The notes beneath the pieces are model-generated. The model did not search any database and was not told where the DNA came from. It worked only from the letters and a program-made list of their open reading frames with translations. The position numbers and the translations under genes are program-made. Shown here piece after piece: positions 27,066-36,315 of a stretch of 64,000 bases of DNA. The first letter of the stretch is position 1. Each line of letters begins with the position of its first letter. This DNA is from Pseudomonas chlororaphis subsp. piscium (GTDB taxonomy: Bacteria; Pseudomonadota; Gammaproteobacteria; Pseudomonadales; Pseudomonadaceae), in NCBI RefSeq assembly GCF_003850345.1, contig NZ_CP027707.1:2170001-2234000 (forward strand), written 5' to 3'.

Positions 27066-28628
27066 TTGCCTATCCCGATTCACGATCCTCACCATTCTTC
27101 CGACCGAACCTTGAAGCGACTCCCGCTGCTCAAGGCCGCGGTGGTATTCATTTCGATGGTTTGCCTGTGCCTGTGCGGCCTGCTTTATCTGCAGCTGGCG
27201 CAGTCCTATCACTACGATATGGCGCGGGCGCAGGTCGCCTCGTCGAACCTGGCCCGGGCCATGGCGCAGCAGGCCGAAGATACCTTCGTCGAGGCCGATC
27301 TGGTGCTGGCCAGCCTGGCCGACTGGATTCAGAAGGATGGTTACGGCTCGGTGCAAAAGCCTTTCCTACAGAAGATCTTTGCGCAGAGGGCACTGGCGCT
27401 CAAGCAACTGCATAGCCTGTACTTGTTTGATCAGACGGGGCACTGGGTCGTCACCTCGTCCAATCAGATACCGCTTGGAGAGGGGGTGGTCGACCGGGAC
27501 TACTTCCGCTTCCATCAGCAGAACACCTCCTTGCTGGCTCACGTCGGCCCGGCGATCCGCAGTCGGGAAAGCGGCGAGTGGATCATTCCGCTGTCGCGGC
27601 GCTTGAATGACAGGCAGGGCAATTTCGAGGGCGTGTTGATGGCCGGCATCAGGCTGGCCTATTTCGACCAGTTCTTCAAAAGCTTCGACATCGATGACAA
27701 CGGCACCATGTTCCTTGCCCTGTCCGATGGCACCTTGCTGGCGCGGCGCCCGCTGGAGGAGCGGCAGATCGGCGCGTCCCTGGCGCGCGGGGAGATTTTC
27801 AGCAGGTACTTGCCTGAGTCTCCCTCGGGTACGGCGATGATTCGTTCGCTGGTCGACAACAAGATGCGGCTCTACGGCTATCGCCAGCTGGAGGCTTACC
27901 CGCTGGTGGTCGGCGCAGCCAGCTCGAAGGATGCGGTCCTCAAGGACTGGTATGCCAGCGCCTACCAGTCCAGCGCCATTGTCGCCCTGGTGGTTATGGG
28001 AATCGGTCTGTTCGGCTGGGTCTTCGTGCATCAGGTGCGCAACGGCGAGCGCATCGAGGCTGACCTGCGGACCGCGCAGGCGGCGCTGGAAGTGATCGCG
28101 ACCCATGACAGCCTGACCGGCCTGGCCAATCGCCGGCTGTTCGAGCGGGCGCTGGAGACCGAGTTCGGGCGCGGAGGGCGGCAGGCGAGCCCGCTGAGCC
28201 TGATCATGCTCGATATCGATTTCTTCAAGCGCTACAACGACACCTACGGCCATGTCGCCGGGGACCGGTGCCTGGCCGAGGTGGCGCAAGTGCTGAGGGA
28301 TTGCTGCCAGCGCAAGGCCGACTTGGCGGTGCGTTATGGCGGGGAGGAATTCGTGGTCCTGTTGCCCGACACCGAGATGCCGGGCGCTCTCGCCATGGCC
28401 GAGCAGATCCGTCGCAGCCTCATGGAGAAAAACATCCCGCATACCGGCTCGCCCTTCGGCCGGGTCACCCTCAGCCTGGGTTGCTACTGCTTCGTGCCGA
28501 GTGGGAGCGACAGCAGCGAAGCCTTTCTCAAGCACGCCGATGCCGCGCTGTATCAGGCCAAGAAATCCGGGCGCAATCAGGTGGCGATCGAGAGCGTCAG
28601 CCAGCCGTTGGCTCGCTCGGATCGCTGA
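27066..28628 (+). CDS. Membrane diguanylate cyclase with dCache sensor
   Basis: About 520 residues. A membrane helix lies near residues 22-44, then a periplasmic double-Cache domain to about residue 290 (DRDYFRFHQQN is typical), a second helix (IVALVVMGIGLFGWVFV) and a cytosolic GGDEF domain (HDSLTGLANRRLFE to the end). The active site is RYGGEEF. An inhibitory I-site RKAD stands five residues before it, so synthesis of c-di-GMP with product inhibition is expected. The start is TTG with AGGA seven bases upstream; no ATG lies between it and the first helix. The ligand is unknown. Upstream, 265 bases hold no gene. Confidence 0.88.
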   Translation: MPIPIHDPHHSSDRTLKRLPLLKAAVVFISMVCLCLCGLLYLQLAQSYHYDMARAQVASSNLARAMAQQAEDTFVEADLVLASLADWIQKDGYGSVQKPFLQKIFAQRALALKQLHSLYLFDQTGHWVVTSSNQIPLGEGVVDRDYFRFHQQNTSLLAHVGPAIRSRESGEWIIPLSRRLNDRQGNFEGVLMAGIRLAYFDQFFKSFDIDDNGTMFLALSDGTLLARRPLEERQIGASLARGEIFSRYLPESPSGTAMIRSLVDNKMRLYGYRQLEAYPLVVGAASSKDAVLKDWYASAYQSSAIVALVVMGIGLFGWVFVHQVRNGERIEADLRTAQAALEVIATHDSLTGLANRRLFERALETEFGRGGRQASPLSLIMLDIDFFKRYNDTYGHVAGDRCLAEVAQVLRDCCQRKADLAVRYGGEEFVVLLPDTEMPGALAMAEQIRRSLMEKNIPHTGSPFGRVTLSLGCYCFVPSGSDSSEAFLKHADAALYQAKKSGRNQVAIESVSQPLARSDR

Positions 28629-28920
28629 CAGCCTGTTGCCTATGCCTCCGGGTACTCGGTTCTAATCCGGGTAATCCAGCTGGTGTTCGAGACATTGCCT
28701 CACTCCGGTTCATGACGCACGATTCCTGCCTGCTTCGCCTCCAGATGCAGGATTGCGTTGCACGCCTTCTGGTTGATATGGCCGGTTTTTCCGGCAGTGA
28801 AGGCGGCCCATTAACGGGCTGTTTCGAGCAGGGATATTGGCCAAATCAATTGTCGGTTCGGGGCTTTTATGGCTTATACATAGCGCCGATACGCGACACC
28901 TCATGCATAAGGACAACTCC

Positions 28921-29757
28921 ATGAGTCAGCCCCACCTGATGAACTTCGCGCTTTACCTACAACGGCTCGGCTACGACAGCGCGCCGCCGCCGACCCTGGC
29001 GACCCTGCGCGAGCTGCAGTTGCGCCATACCAGCACCTTCGCCTTCGAAAGCCTGTCGACCCTGTTGCGCGTGCCGGTGCCGATCGACCTGGCCTCGGTG
29101 GAACACAAGGTCCTGCATGAGGGCCGTGGCGGCTATTGCTACGAACTCAACCAGATGTACCAGGTGCTGTTGCAGCACCTAGGCTACGAGGCGCGCGGCA
29201 TTACCGGGCGGGTGGTGATGGGCGGGCCGGAAGATGCCTGGTCCGCGCGCGCTCACCGCCTGGTGCTGCTGACCCTGGATGGCGTGCGTTATGTCTCGGA
29301 TGTGGGCTTTGGCGGCATGGTGCCCGCCGCGCCGCTGCTGCTCGATACCGAGGACGAGCAGGCCACGCCCCATGAGCCCTATCGCATCACCGAGCGTGAC
29401 GGCAGTTACACCCTGCGCGCCAAGGTCGCCGGCGAATGGCGGGCGATGTATGTATTCGACCTGCAGCGGCAGGAAGCCGTGGATTACGAAATGGGTAACT
29501 GGTTCGTGTCGACCCACAAGAACTCGCCGTTTCTCGGTCAATTGAAGGTCGCGCTGACGGGCGCAGGCCTGCGCCGGACCCTTCACAACGGCAGCTACGC
29601 CGTGCATCGCCTGGGCCAGGACAGCGAGCGGCGGCAGATCACCGACCCCGACGAGCTGATTGCTCTGTTGCAGAACGAGTTTGCCATTCGGGTCCCGCAG
29701 CATCCGCGGCTGCGTGAAGCCCTCGGCGAATTGCTCGCGCTGCCGCAACCGGCCTGA
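28921..29757 (+). CDS. nat: Arylamine N-acetyltransferase
   Basis: Transfers acetyl from acetyl-CoA to arylamines and hydrazines in the cytosol. 278 residues with the full Cys-His-Asp triad: Cys73 in RGGYCYELN, His in RAHRLVLL and Asp in VSDVGFGG. The ATG at 28921 has AAGGA eight bases upstream and matches the family N-terminus (LMNFALYLQRLGYD). The 290 bases before it show no gene. Physiological substrate unknown. Confidence 0.93.
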   Translation: MSQPHLMNFALYLQRLGYDSAPPPTLATLRELQLRHTSTFAFESLSTLLRVPVPIDLASVEHKVLHEGRGGYCYELNQMYQVLLQHLGYEARGITGRVVMGGPEDAWSARAHRLVLLTLDGVRYVSDVGFGGMVPAAPLLLDTEDEQATPHEPYRITERDGSYTLRAKVAGEWRAMYVFDLQRQEAVDYEMGNWFVSTHKNSPFLGQLKVALTGAGLRRTLHNGSYAVHRLGQDSERRQITDPDELIALLQNEFAIRVPQHPRLREALGELLALPQPA

Positions 29758-29769
29758 TTGCCCCGGGCT

Positions 29770-30192
29770 TCAGGGTTCCTCGGTGTCGAGGTCGATAGTC
29801 AGATAGAAATAGTCGATATCTCCCCAGGCTTCGCGGCGATCGACGAAGGTTTCCGCCGACCCCATGAACAGGCTGTAGCCCAGCTGGCTGCGCGGGTCGC
29901 GGTAGAAGCCTGGCGGCGCATCCCAGACGCAGCAGGAGTGCCGCAGGGGTGGCATCCGGAACTGCTCGCCCAGGTAGCGTTCGGCGGCCTGGGCATCACG
30001 CCCCGCCAGGCGATAGGTGGCGCGCAGCGGCTTGGTCTGCAGCTCGGGTTCGGCGTGACACTCGAGGAACTCGATATAGGCGGGTTTATTGCCGATTTGT
30101 GCCAGGAAATCGCCGCAGACCGGCGCGGCCTGGGCGCTGGACGCCAGCATCAACAACGCAGGGCCGATCAGGATCGACAGGCATCTGTTCAC
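29770..30192 (-). CDS. Exported small protein, possibly DUF4952
   Basis: 140 residues with a signal peptide (LSILIGPALLMLASSAQA) and a mature domain containing two Cys pairs (VCGDFLAQIGNKPAYIEFLEC; HSCCVWD) suited to periplasmic disulfides. AERYLGEQFRMP and the CCVWD motif remind me of the DUF4952 family, tentatively. The GTG start has AGGAAGG upstream. It follows, on the same strand, a small membrane protein gene 60 bases away. Confidence 0.75.
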   Translation of the reverse strand: MNRCLSILIGPALLMLASSAQAAPVCGDFLAQIGNKPAYIEFLECHAEPELQTKPLRATYRLAGRDAQAAERYLGEQFRMPPLRHSCCVWDAPPGFYRDPRSQLGYSLFMGSAETFVDRREAWGDIDYFYLTIDLDTEEP

Positions 30193-30253
30193 GTGGCGAT
30201 TCCTTCCTGGCTGAGCAGTCTGTTGTTGAGCAAAGCCCTCAGGCAGCTCAGGG

Positions 30254-30673
30254 TCAGCGCCACAAAGGTATCCGCTCATAACCATCCTTCAGCTGGCGCC
30301 GATACGTCCAGTGAGTCAGCAGCGCAATCAACGCACTGTCCAGCAGCCAGAACGGCATCAGCAAGCGCAAGGCTGGGTGGAGGCAGAGTACTCCAGCAAT
30401 CGTCAATCCCAGCAGCAGGCTGCTGAGCCAATTGGCTAGGCCCTTGGCGCAGAGCAGGGCGTACAGCGGGGTAAACGCCAGTGCCATGGGCAGAAAGCCA
30501 AACAGCAGGCCACCGCTGACGAACAAGGCGAATGCCCCAAGGGCAAACCAGAACCCTTGCCACAGGCTATCGGCGAAACAGGCACCGAATACTGCAATCG
30601 CGAAGCCCTGTAGCACTATGACTGTGCGGAAGCTGCCATAGGCGAGGATAAAGGTTTGCCATAGATGATTCAT
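30254..30673 (-). CDS. Hypothetical small membrane protein
   Basis: 139 residues with about four predicted membrane helices (VIVLQGFAIAVFGACFADS; ALGAFALFVSGGLLFGFLP; SSLLLGLTIAGVLCL; LLMPFWLLDSALIALLTHW) and a basic C-terminus (RRQLKDGYERIPLWR). No known family recognised. Probably an inner-membrane protein, in one unit with the exported protein downstream. Confidence 0.7.
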   Translation of the reverse strand: MNHLWQTFILAYGSFRTVIVLQGFAIAVFGACFADSLWQGFWFALGAFALFVSGGLLFGFLPMALAFTPLYALLCAKGLANWLSSLLLGLTIAGVLCLHPALRLLMPFWLLDSALIALLTHWTYRRQLKDGYERIPLWR

Positions 30674-30831
30674 TCAAGCGCTTCCGTGCGTAGACGAAGG
30701 GTGTTGCCTGGGTGGGCGCCCTTGGAGGCGGGGATTCTATCAGGGTGTCTGGCGCGGTGTTCGGGAGGTGAAAGGCAGGGGATGGCTATCGGATGTCGCG
30801 AGTTTATGAGGTTGGGCGGCACCGAATAAAG

Positions 30832-30839
30832 TGTATACA
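30832..30839. promoter_or_regulatory. Palindrome upstream of the nucleobase permease
   Basis: TGTATACA, a perfect eight-base palindrome in an A+T-rich stretch 72 bases before the permease start, resembles GntR-family operators. No regulator gene is adjacent. Confidence 0.3.
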
Positions 30840-30910
30840 ACTCTATAGACATTTGTCTCTACTGTTGAATACAGTGTGCCCCATAACAAAAACCAGGGAA
30901 CCCCCCAACC

Positions 30911-32449
30911 ATGAAAACGCCCTCCGTTTCACCGCAACGGCCTGAAGATGAAAACCTGGGTCTTGGCGCGAATATGGCCTACGGCCTGCAGCATGTTTTG
31001 ACCATGTATGGCGGTATCGTTGCGGTGCCTTTGATCGTCGGCCAGGCTGCCGGCCTGGCACCGGCGGACATCGGCTTGCTGATCGCGGCGTCGTTGTTCG
31101 CCGGCGGCCTGGCGACTCTCCTGCAAACCCTCGGCCTGCCGTTTTTCGGTTGTCAGCTGCCGCTGGTCCAAGGTGTGTCCTTCTCGGGTGTGGCGACCAT
31201 GGTGGCGATTGTCAGCAGTGGGGGCGAAGGAGGCTTCCAGTCGATCCTCGGGGCGGTGATCGCCGCCTCGTTGATCGGTCTGCTGATCACTCCGGTATTT
31301 TCACGCATCACCCAGTTCTTTCCGCCGCTGGTCACGGGCATTGTGATCACCACCATCGGTCTGACCCTGATGCCAGTGGCCGCGCGCTGGGCCATGGGTG
31401 GCAACAGCCATGCGGAAAACTTCGGCAGCATGGCCAATATCGGCCTGGCGGCGATCACCCTGGTCCTGGTGTTGCTGCTGAGCAAGATCGGCAGCGCGAC
31501 CATCTCCCGCCTGTCGATCCTGCTGGCGATGGTGGTGGGGACGATCATCGCGGTGTTCCTGGACATGGCCGATTTCTCCATGGTCACCCAGGGGCCGATG
31601 TTCGGCTTTCCAGCGCCGTTTCATTTCGGCATGCCGACCTTCCATGTCGCCGCCATCCTGTCGATGTGCATCGTGGTCATGGTGACCCTGGTGGAGACCT
31701 CGGCCGACATCCTTGCGGTGGGTGAGATCATCGATACCAAGGTCGACTCCAAGCGCCTGGGCAACGGCCTGCGCGCCGACATGCTGTCGAGCATGATCGC
31801 GCCAATCTTCGGTTCCTTCACCCAGAGCGCCTTTGCCCAGAACGTCGGGCTGGTGGCGGTGACCGGGATCAAGAGCCGCTACGTGGTGGCTACCGGCGGG
31901 GTGTTCCTGGTGATCCTCGGCCTGCTGCCGTTCATGGGGCGGGTGATTGCCGCGGTGCCGACCTCGGTGCTCGGCGGTGCCGGTATCGTGCTGTTCGGCA
32001 CCGTGGCAGCCAGCGGTATCCGGACCCTGTCCAAGGTCGACTACCGCAACAACGTCAACCTGATCATTGTCGCCACCTCGATCGGCTTCGGCATGATTCC
32101 CATCGCCGCGCCGAACTTCTACGACCACTTCCCGAGCTGGTTCGCCACCATCTTCCATTCCGGCATCAGCTCGTCGGCGATCATGGCCATCGTGCTGAAC
32201 CTGACCTTCAACCACTTCACCCTGGGCAACTCGGACCAGCAATCGGTGTTCGCCGTGGCGTCCGAGCGCACCCTGCGCTACCAGGACCTGGCGGTGTTGC
32301 GCGAGGGTGATTATTTCAGCGGCGGCAAGCTGCACGATGCCGAGGGTAACGAGATCCCGGTGGTGGATACGTCCCATGGCGAGCATTCTCCAGCTGCCCA
32401 TCAGCCCTCGGCCCATGCCACGGGCGCGGTCGAAATCAGCAAGGTCTAG
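30911..32449 (+). CDS. Nucleobase:cation symporter-2 (xanthine/urate-type permease)
   Basis: An inner-membrane transporter of 512 residues and about 14 helices of the NCS2 family, importing xanthine, urate or a related purine with a cation. Family features: GLQHVLTMYGGIVAVPLIVG, QLPLVQGVSFSGVATMVAI, the signature TLVETSADILAVGEIID, TQSAFAQNVGLVAVTGIKSRYV and TFNHFTLGNSDQQSVF. A His-rich hydrophilic tail of about 60 residues (HGEHSPAAHQPSAHATG) is unusual. Substrate cannot be fixed from sequence; urate/xanthine is preferred over uracil because of the QNVG-type motif. It is monocistronic. Confidence 0.87.
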   Translation: MKTPSVSPQRPEDENLGLGANMAYGLQHVLTMYGGIVAVPLIVGQAAGLAPADIGLLIAASLFAGGLATLLQTLGLPFFGCQLPLVQGVSFSGVATMVAIVSSGGEGGFQSILGAVIAASLIGLLITPVFSRITQFFPPLVTGIVITTIGLTLMPVAARWAMGGNSHAENFGSMANIGLAAITLVLVLLLSKIGSATISRLSILLAMVVGTIIAVFLDMADFSMVTQGPMFGFPAPFHFGMPTFHVAAILSMCIVVMVTLVETSADILAVGEIIDTKVDSKRLGNGLRADMLSSMIAPIFGSFTQSAFAQNVGLVAVTGIKSRYVVATGGVFLVILGLLPFMGRVIAAVPTSVLGGAGIVLFGTVAASGIRTLSKVDYRNNVNLIIVATSIGFGMIPIAAPNFYDHFPSWFATIFHSGISSSAIMAIVLNLTFNHFTLGNSDQQSVFAVASERTLRYQDLAVLREGDYFSGGKLHDAEGNEIPVVDTSHGEHSPAAHQPSAHATGAVEISKV

Positions 32450-32496
32450 GGCTGAGTCGCCAGGCTGGACGCAATCGGTCCAGGCCTGGCGGCTAG

Positions 32497-33654
32497 CTAC
32501 TCCGTGACCCGGTCCGGCAGTCCTTGCCGGACCAGCGACAAGGCGAACACCACCACCACGGCGGCCGCCACCGACAGCGTCAAAGGCAGGCCGTGGGCGC
32601 CACCGCTCATGGCTGCACCGCTGAGCAGTGGGCCCAGCAGGCTGCCGATCCCCCACAACAATCCTGCGCTGGCGTTAGCCGTGACCAGGTCGGGGCCGCT
32701 GAACGCCTGGCCGATCAGGATGATCGCCAGGGTATACACCCCGCCGGCCGCCGCGCCGAGTATCACCAGGCTCGGCCAGAGCAGCGCCGGGTAGTTCATC
32801 AACAGTGGCAGCCCCAGGCCGATCACCAACGACGCCACGCCGCAGCCCAGGTAGATGGCGGCGCGTCCGGCCTTGTCCGACAGCCAGCCCAGGGGAAACT
32901 GGAACGCCGCATCCCCCAGCAGAATGATGCTGACCATCAGCGCCGCGAGCTTGATGGCGTAGCCGTGAGTCGCGGCGTAGACCGGAAACAGCGAGAGAAT
33001 CACCGTATCGAAGAAGGCGAAGAACAGGATGCCCACGCACAGCGCCGGCGCCACCCGGATAAAACCCAGTACCGAGAAGCTCTGGTTCTCGGCATGTCCG
33101 GCGACAGGGCGCTGGCGTGGCAGGGTCAGCCAGATCACCGCAATGGCCAGCAGGTAGCCCGCGCTGACGCTGGCGATCACTGCCGGACCCTCGGTGCCGA
33201 GCAGGGCCACCAGGCCGGGGCCAATCATTTGGAACACCGTGAAGCAGGTGGTGTAGACCGCAATCACTCGCCCGCGCACGGTGTCCGCGGCCATCTCGTT
33301 GACCCAGGTTTCTCCCAGAATGATGATCAGTCCGGCGCCGAAGCCCATGACGATCCGCGCCAGCCCCAGGCCGGTCAGGCTGATCCCGGGGATTTCCAGG
33401 GCGCCGATGCTGAGGGCGCACAGGCTGAAGCACAGCAGGTAGATCTGCCGGCGGCTGAGCCTCTGGCACAGGCCGTTCACCAGGAAAGCCGACAGCATCA
33501 TGCCGGCGGCGGGGAGGGCCGACATGATGCCGATCTGGGTGTTCGAGGCGCCGGCCTGATACAGGCGCAAGGCAATGACCGGCACGGTGGAGCCGATGCT
33601 CAGGCCGACAATCGAGATGCCGAGGATCAGCGCGGCCAACAGGGTTTTGTTCAT
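32497..33654 (-). CDS. MFS transporter (YcaD-like)
   Basis: 385 residues, 12 helices, major facilitator superfamily. It has loop 2-3 NGLCQRLSRRQIYL, the helix-5 region GETWVNEMAADTVRGRVIAVYTT and the second-half loop GWLSDKAGRAAIY. The GETWVNE stretch resembles the YcaD/UMF group of unknown substrate. ATG 33654 has AGGTG upstream. It converges on the nucleobase permease, and a gene-poor interval lies upstream. Confidence 0.85.
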   Translation of the reverse strand: MNKTLLAALILGISIVGLSIGSTVPVIALRLYQAGASNTQIGIMSALPAAGMMLSAFLVNGLCQRLSRRQIYLLCFSLCALSIGALEIPGISLTGLGLARIVMGFGAGLIIILGETWVNEMAADTVRGRVIAVYTTCFTVFQMIGPGLVALLGTEGPAVIASVSAGYLLAIAVIWLTLPRQRPVAGHAENQSFSVLGFIRVAPALCVGILFFAFFDTVILSLFPVYAATHGYAIKLAALMVSIILLGDAAFQFPLGWLSDKAGRAAIYLGCGVASLVIGLGLPLLMNYPALLWPSLVILGAAAGGVYTLAIILIGQAFSGPDLVTANASAGLLWGIGSLLGPLLSGAAMSGGAHGLPLTLSVAAAVVVVFALSLVRQGLPDRVTE

Positions 33655-34217
33655 AAAAGACACCTGCGCCCGATGGATCGGGCGCTCAAAGACGGTTTGC
33701 TGTGGCGCGGCGCTTTGGTTCGGGCAGGGTTCCGGTTCGGCATACGCAGGCGTAGGCCGGGTCAGGATGCTGCGGTGCAAAGCGCTGGATGGATCGATGC
33801 GCGGCAGACAAGGTCCGCGGCGGCATCAGGTCCGCGCCGGGTTCGGGCGCAACGCTGGGGTTCAGGCGTGAGGGGAGAAGGTGAAGGCGAACAGCACGCT
33901 GCGGCGGCGTCGATTGATCGCGCAGTCGGATTGCGACACCGCGAAGGTCTGCGATGGGCTCATCGAGAGAGAACTGTGATGGGACTGTGCGGGGAGAAAC
34001 ATGGGTCGTGACGGCTGGCGTGAGAAGGGGCACAGCCTACTTGAGGTGCTGGCATCAGGCAATCGGAGGCAGGCTAGAGTCGGGCGCGGCACAAACGCGT
34101 ATCCACATGCTGGTCTGGCATGCGGTGAATCGATCTTGGGGGAGGGTGACGCTGAACTGATTCGCCGCAGGAGCAGGGCGCTCCTGAAAGTGTTGCTGGC
34201 CAATCAGTGTAGGAATA
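33655..34217. other. Gene-poor interval between the MFS gene and tRNA-Asn
   Basis: 563 bases. Several frames stay open on both strands, but the translated products have low-complexity Ser/Arg/Pro composition and one runs into the tRNA. No ribosome-binding site fits them. I see no terminator, REP or transposase relic. The 3' end of a tRNA is a frequent integration site, so this may be a scar, but no direct repeat of the tRNA end is seen here. Confidence 0.5.
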
Positions 34218-34293
<76 letters not shown>

Positions 34294-34302
34294 ATGCGGC
34301 GT

Positions 34303-34330
34303 ATCTTACTGATTAAAAAGGAGAAGTCAA
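34303..34330 (-). promoter_or_regulatory. Promoter of tRNA-Asn
   Basis: On the minus strand TTGACT (34330-34325) and TAAGAT (34308-34303) are 16 bases apart and end ten bases before the tRNA. A consensus-like sigma-70 promoter. Confidence 0.75.
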
Positions 34331-34498
34331 GCATCCAAAAACAAAGTTTCGCTTGGGTGGGCTTGCTTGGTCCTGGTCATGACGCCAATCCGCGGCTATT
34401 TGGCCGTAGGCGGTTACCGGAACCGCGGCACAGGTCTACCATGGCGCCCCGGCAGTGGTTTCACGCGCTCCCGGCTTCCAGCCGAAAAGGTAACGCTT

Positions 34499-34567
34499 AT
34501 GACCCTGTTCAAGTTTTTATCCGCCGTAGTGCTTGCCCTGTCGCCTCTGTCTGAGGAGGTTTTATGA
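34499..34567 (+). CDS. 22-residue leader-like peptide coupled to the next gene
   Basis: ATG-ACC-CTG to TGA encodes MTLFKFLSAVVLALSPLSEE plus two residues: a charged start, a hydrophobic core and an acidic end. AAAGG lies about eight bases before the ATG. The TGA overlaps the next gene's ATG (ATGA), and its last codons (GAG-GAG-GTT) form that gene's GAGGAGG ribosome-binding site. Whether the peptide is made is unproven. Confidence 0.4.
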   Translation: MTLFKFLSAVVLALSPLSEEVL

Positions 34568-34797
34568 GCATCGAGCAGATCAGCCTACCCAAAGGCGTCG
34601 GTCCCCAGGCCATGAAACTGTGGGACGCCATTACCCAGGCCGGATCGGCCGCTGAATTGAACCGTGCGGGTGGCAAGGCCGAGGGTTTTGTCCTGGGGCT
34701 GGAAAGCACCAAGGCCATCAAGAGTCAGGTCGCCGAGTCGCTGTATGTGGCCTTCGATGATGCCGCCAGCCAGCGCGGCGCTGAACTGGCCGGTTGA
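34564..34797 (+). CDS. Conserved small hypothetical protein, 77 residues
   Basis: A soluble small protein (LPKGVGPQAMKLWDAITQAG; KAEGFVLGLESTKAIKSQVA; ESLYVAFDDAASQR). Two amphipathic helices are likely. A very strong GAGGAGG site precedes the ATG, so high translation is expected. I know no function. Its stop is six bases from the stop of the convergent membrane protein gene. Confidence 0.7.
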   Translation: MSIEQISLPKGVGPQAMKLWDAITQAGSAAELNRAGGKAEGFVLGLESTKAIKSQVAESLYVAFDDAASQRGAELAG

Positions 34798-34803
34798 GCG
34801 GGC

Positions 34804-34998
34804 TTAACCGCCGAAGGTGAAGGTGCCCAGCATGAACTTCGCGGCCAGCGAGGTGACGGCCAGTTGCACCAGCCACAGCGCCAGGCCGCCGAAAAACACT
34901 CCCAGGGCAATTTGCAGGACCAGGTTCTTTTCGCGTTTCGGCGGGCGGGGGAAGTGCTCCAGTTCGTCGCGGTCGGCGCGCAGGTCGTCGTGTCTCAT
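34804..34998 (-). CDS. Hypothetical single-span membrane protein, 64 residues
   Basis: A hydrophilic, charged N-terminus of about 26 residues (DDLRADRDELEHFPRPPKRE) is followed by a membrane segment (LVLQIALGVFFGGLALWLVQLAV) and a short tail. Inner-membrane, N-terminus probably cytosolic. Family not recognised. ATG 34998 has a weak GAGAA upstream. A terminator separates it from the aminotransferase gene upstream on the same strand. Confidence 0.7.
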   Translation of the reverse strand: MRHDDLRADRDELEHFPRPPKREKNLVLQIALGVFFGGLALWLVQLAVTSLAAKFMLGTFTFGG

Positions 34999-35065
34999 GG
35001 GAAATTCTCGATATGGGGAAGATGGGTTCAGTCTAGTGGGCATCGGGCCGGCGAGGGCGGCCCAC

Positions 35066-35104
35066 AAAAAAGGGGGGAAGCCTTCAGGCTTCCCCCCTTT
35101 TCAT
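35066..35104. terminator. Terminator downstream of the aminotransferase gene
   Basis: AAAAGGGGGGAAGCC, loop TTCA, GGCTTCCCCCCTTTT: a long perfect stem with A and T runs, 15 bases after the aminotransferase stop (minus strand). Confidence 0.9.
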
Positions 35105-35118
35105 TCACCGCGCGTGGC

Positions 35119-36315
35119 TCAGATCACCTGGATGATGGCCTTGGTCACGACGTCGATGTTGCTCTGGTTCAGCGCGGCCACGCAGATGCGGCCGGTGTCC
35201 AGGGCGTAGATGCCGAACTCGTTGCGCAGGCGCGTCACTTGTTCGACGGTCAGGCCGGAGTAGGAGAACATGCCGCGCTGACGGGCGACGAAGCTGAAGT
35301 CGCGCTGTGGCGCGCCCTTGGCCAGCAGGTCGACCATCTGCAGGCGCATGCCGCGGATCCGCAGGCGCATTTCGGCCAGTTCGGCTTCCCACTGGGCGCG
35401 CAGTTCCGGGCTGTTGAGCACGGCGGCGACGATGCTTGCGCCGTGGGTCGGCGGGTTGGAGTAGTTGGTGCGGATCACGCGTTTGACTTGCGACAGCACG
35501 CGCGCGCTTTCTTCTTTCGACTCGCTGACGATCGACAGGGCGCCAACGCGCTCGCCGTACAGCGAGAAGGACTTGGAGAACGAGCTGGAGACGAAGAAGG
35601 TCAGGCCCGATTCGGCGAACAGGCGCACGGCGGCGGCGTCTTCGGCGATGCCGTCACCAAAGCCCTGGTAGGCCATGTCGAGGAACGGCACCAGGTTTTT
35701 CGCCTTGATCACCTGCAGTACGTTTTTCCAGTCTTCCGGGCTCAGGTCGACGCCGGTCGGGTTGTGGCAGCAGGCGTGCAGGACCACGATCGACTGGGCT
35801 GGTAGCGCATTCAGGTCTTCCAGCAGGCCGACGCGGTTCACGTCGTGGGTGGCGGCGTCGTAGTAACGGTAGTTCTGCACCGGGAAGCCGGCGGTTTCGA
35901 ACAGCGCGCGGTGGTTTTCCCAGCTTGGATCGCTGATGGCCACGACCGCGTCAGGCAGCAGCTGCTTGAGGAAGTCGGCGCCGATCTTCAGCGCGCCGGT
36001 ACCGCCGACGGCCTGGGTGGTGACCACGCGACCGGCGGCCAGCAGCGGCGAGTCGTTGCCGAACAGCAGCTTCTGCACGGCCTGGTCGTAGGCGGCGATA
36101 CCGTCGATCGGCAGGTAGCCACGGGAGGCATGTTGAGCGGCGCGGATCGTCTCGGCTTCGACAACGGCGCGCAGGAGTGGAATTCGCCCCTCCTCGTTGC
36201 AGTAAACACCGACCCCCAGGTTGACCTTATTGGTACGGGTATCGGCGTTGAATGCTTCGTTGAGGCCCAGGATAGGATCGCGTGGTGCCATTTCGACAGC
36301 GGAGAACAGGCTCAT
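35119..36315 (-). CDS. Aspartate/aromatic amino acid aminotransferase (class I)
   Basis: A PLP enzyme of 398 residues close to TyrB/AspC. It exchanges amino groups between aspartate, tyrosine or phenylalanine and 2-oxoglutarate. Motifs: VNLGVGVYCNEEGRIPLL, VGGTGALKIGADFLK, the HACCHNPTGVDL substrate/PLP loop, LDMAYQGFGDG, the PLP Lys in SSSFSKSFSLYGERVGAL and the C-terminal GRICVAALN Arg. Aromatic versus aspartate preference cannot be decided. It is divergent from uvrB, as in P. aeruginosa (PA3139/uvrB). Confidence 0.93.
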   Translation of the reverse strand: MSLFSAVEMAPRDPILGLNEAFNADTRTNKVNLGVGVYCNEEGRIPLLRAVVEAETIRAAQHASRGYLPIDGIAAYDQAVQKLLFGNDSPLLAAGRVVTTQAVGGTGALKIGADFLKQLLPDAVVAISDPSWENHRALFETAGFPVQNYRYYDAATHDVNRVGLLEDLNALPAQSIVVLHACCHNPTGVDLSPEDWKNVLQVIKAKNLVPFLDMAYQGFGDGIAEDAAAVRLFAESGLTFFVSSSFSKSFSLYGERVGALSIVSESKEESARVLSQVKRVIRTNYSNPPTHGASIVAAVLNSPELRAQWEAELAEMRLRIRGMRLQMVDLLAKGAPQRDFSFVARQRGMFSYSGLTVEQVTRLRNEFGIYALDTGRICVAALNQSNIDVVTKAIIQVI

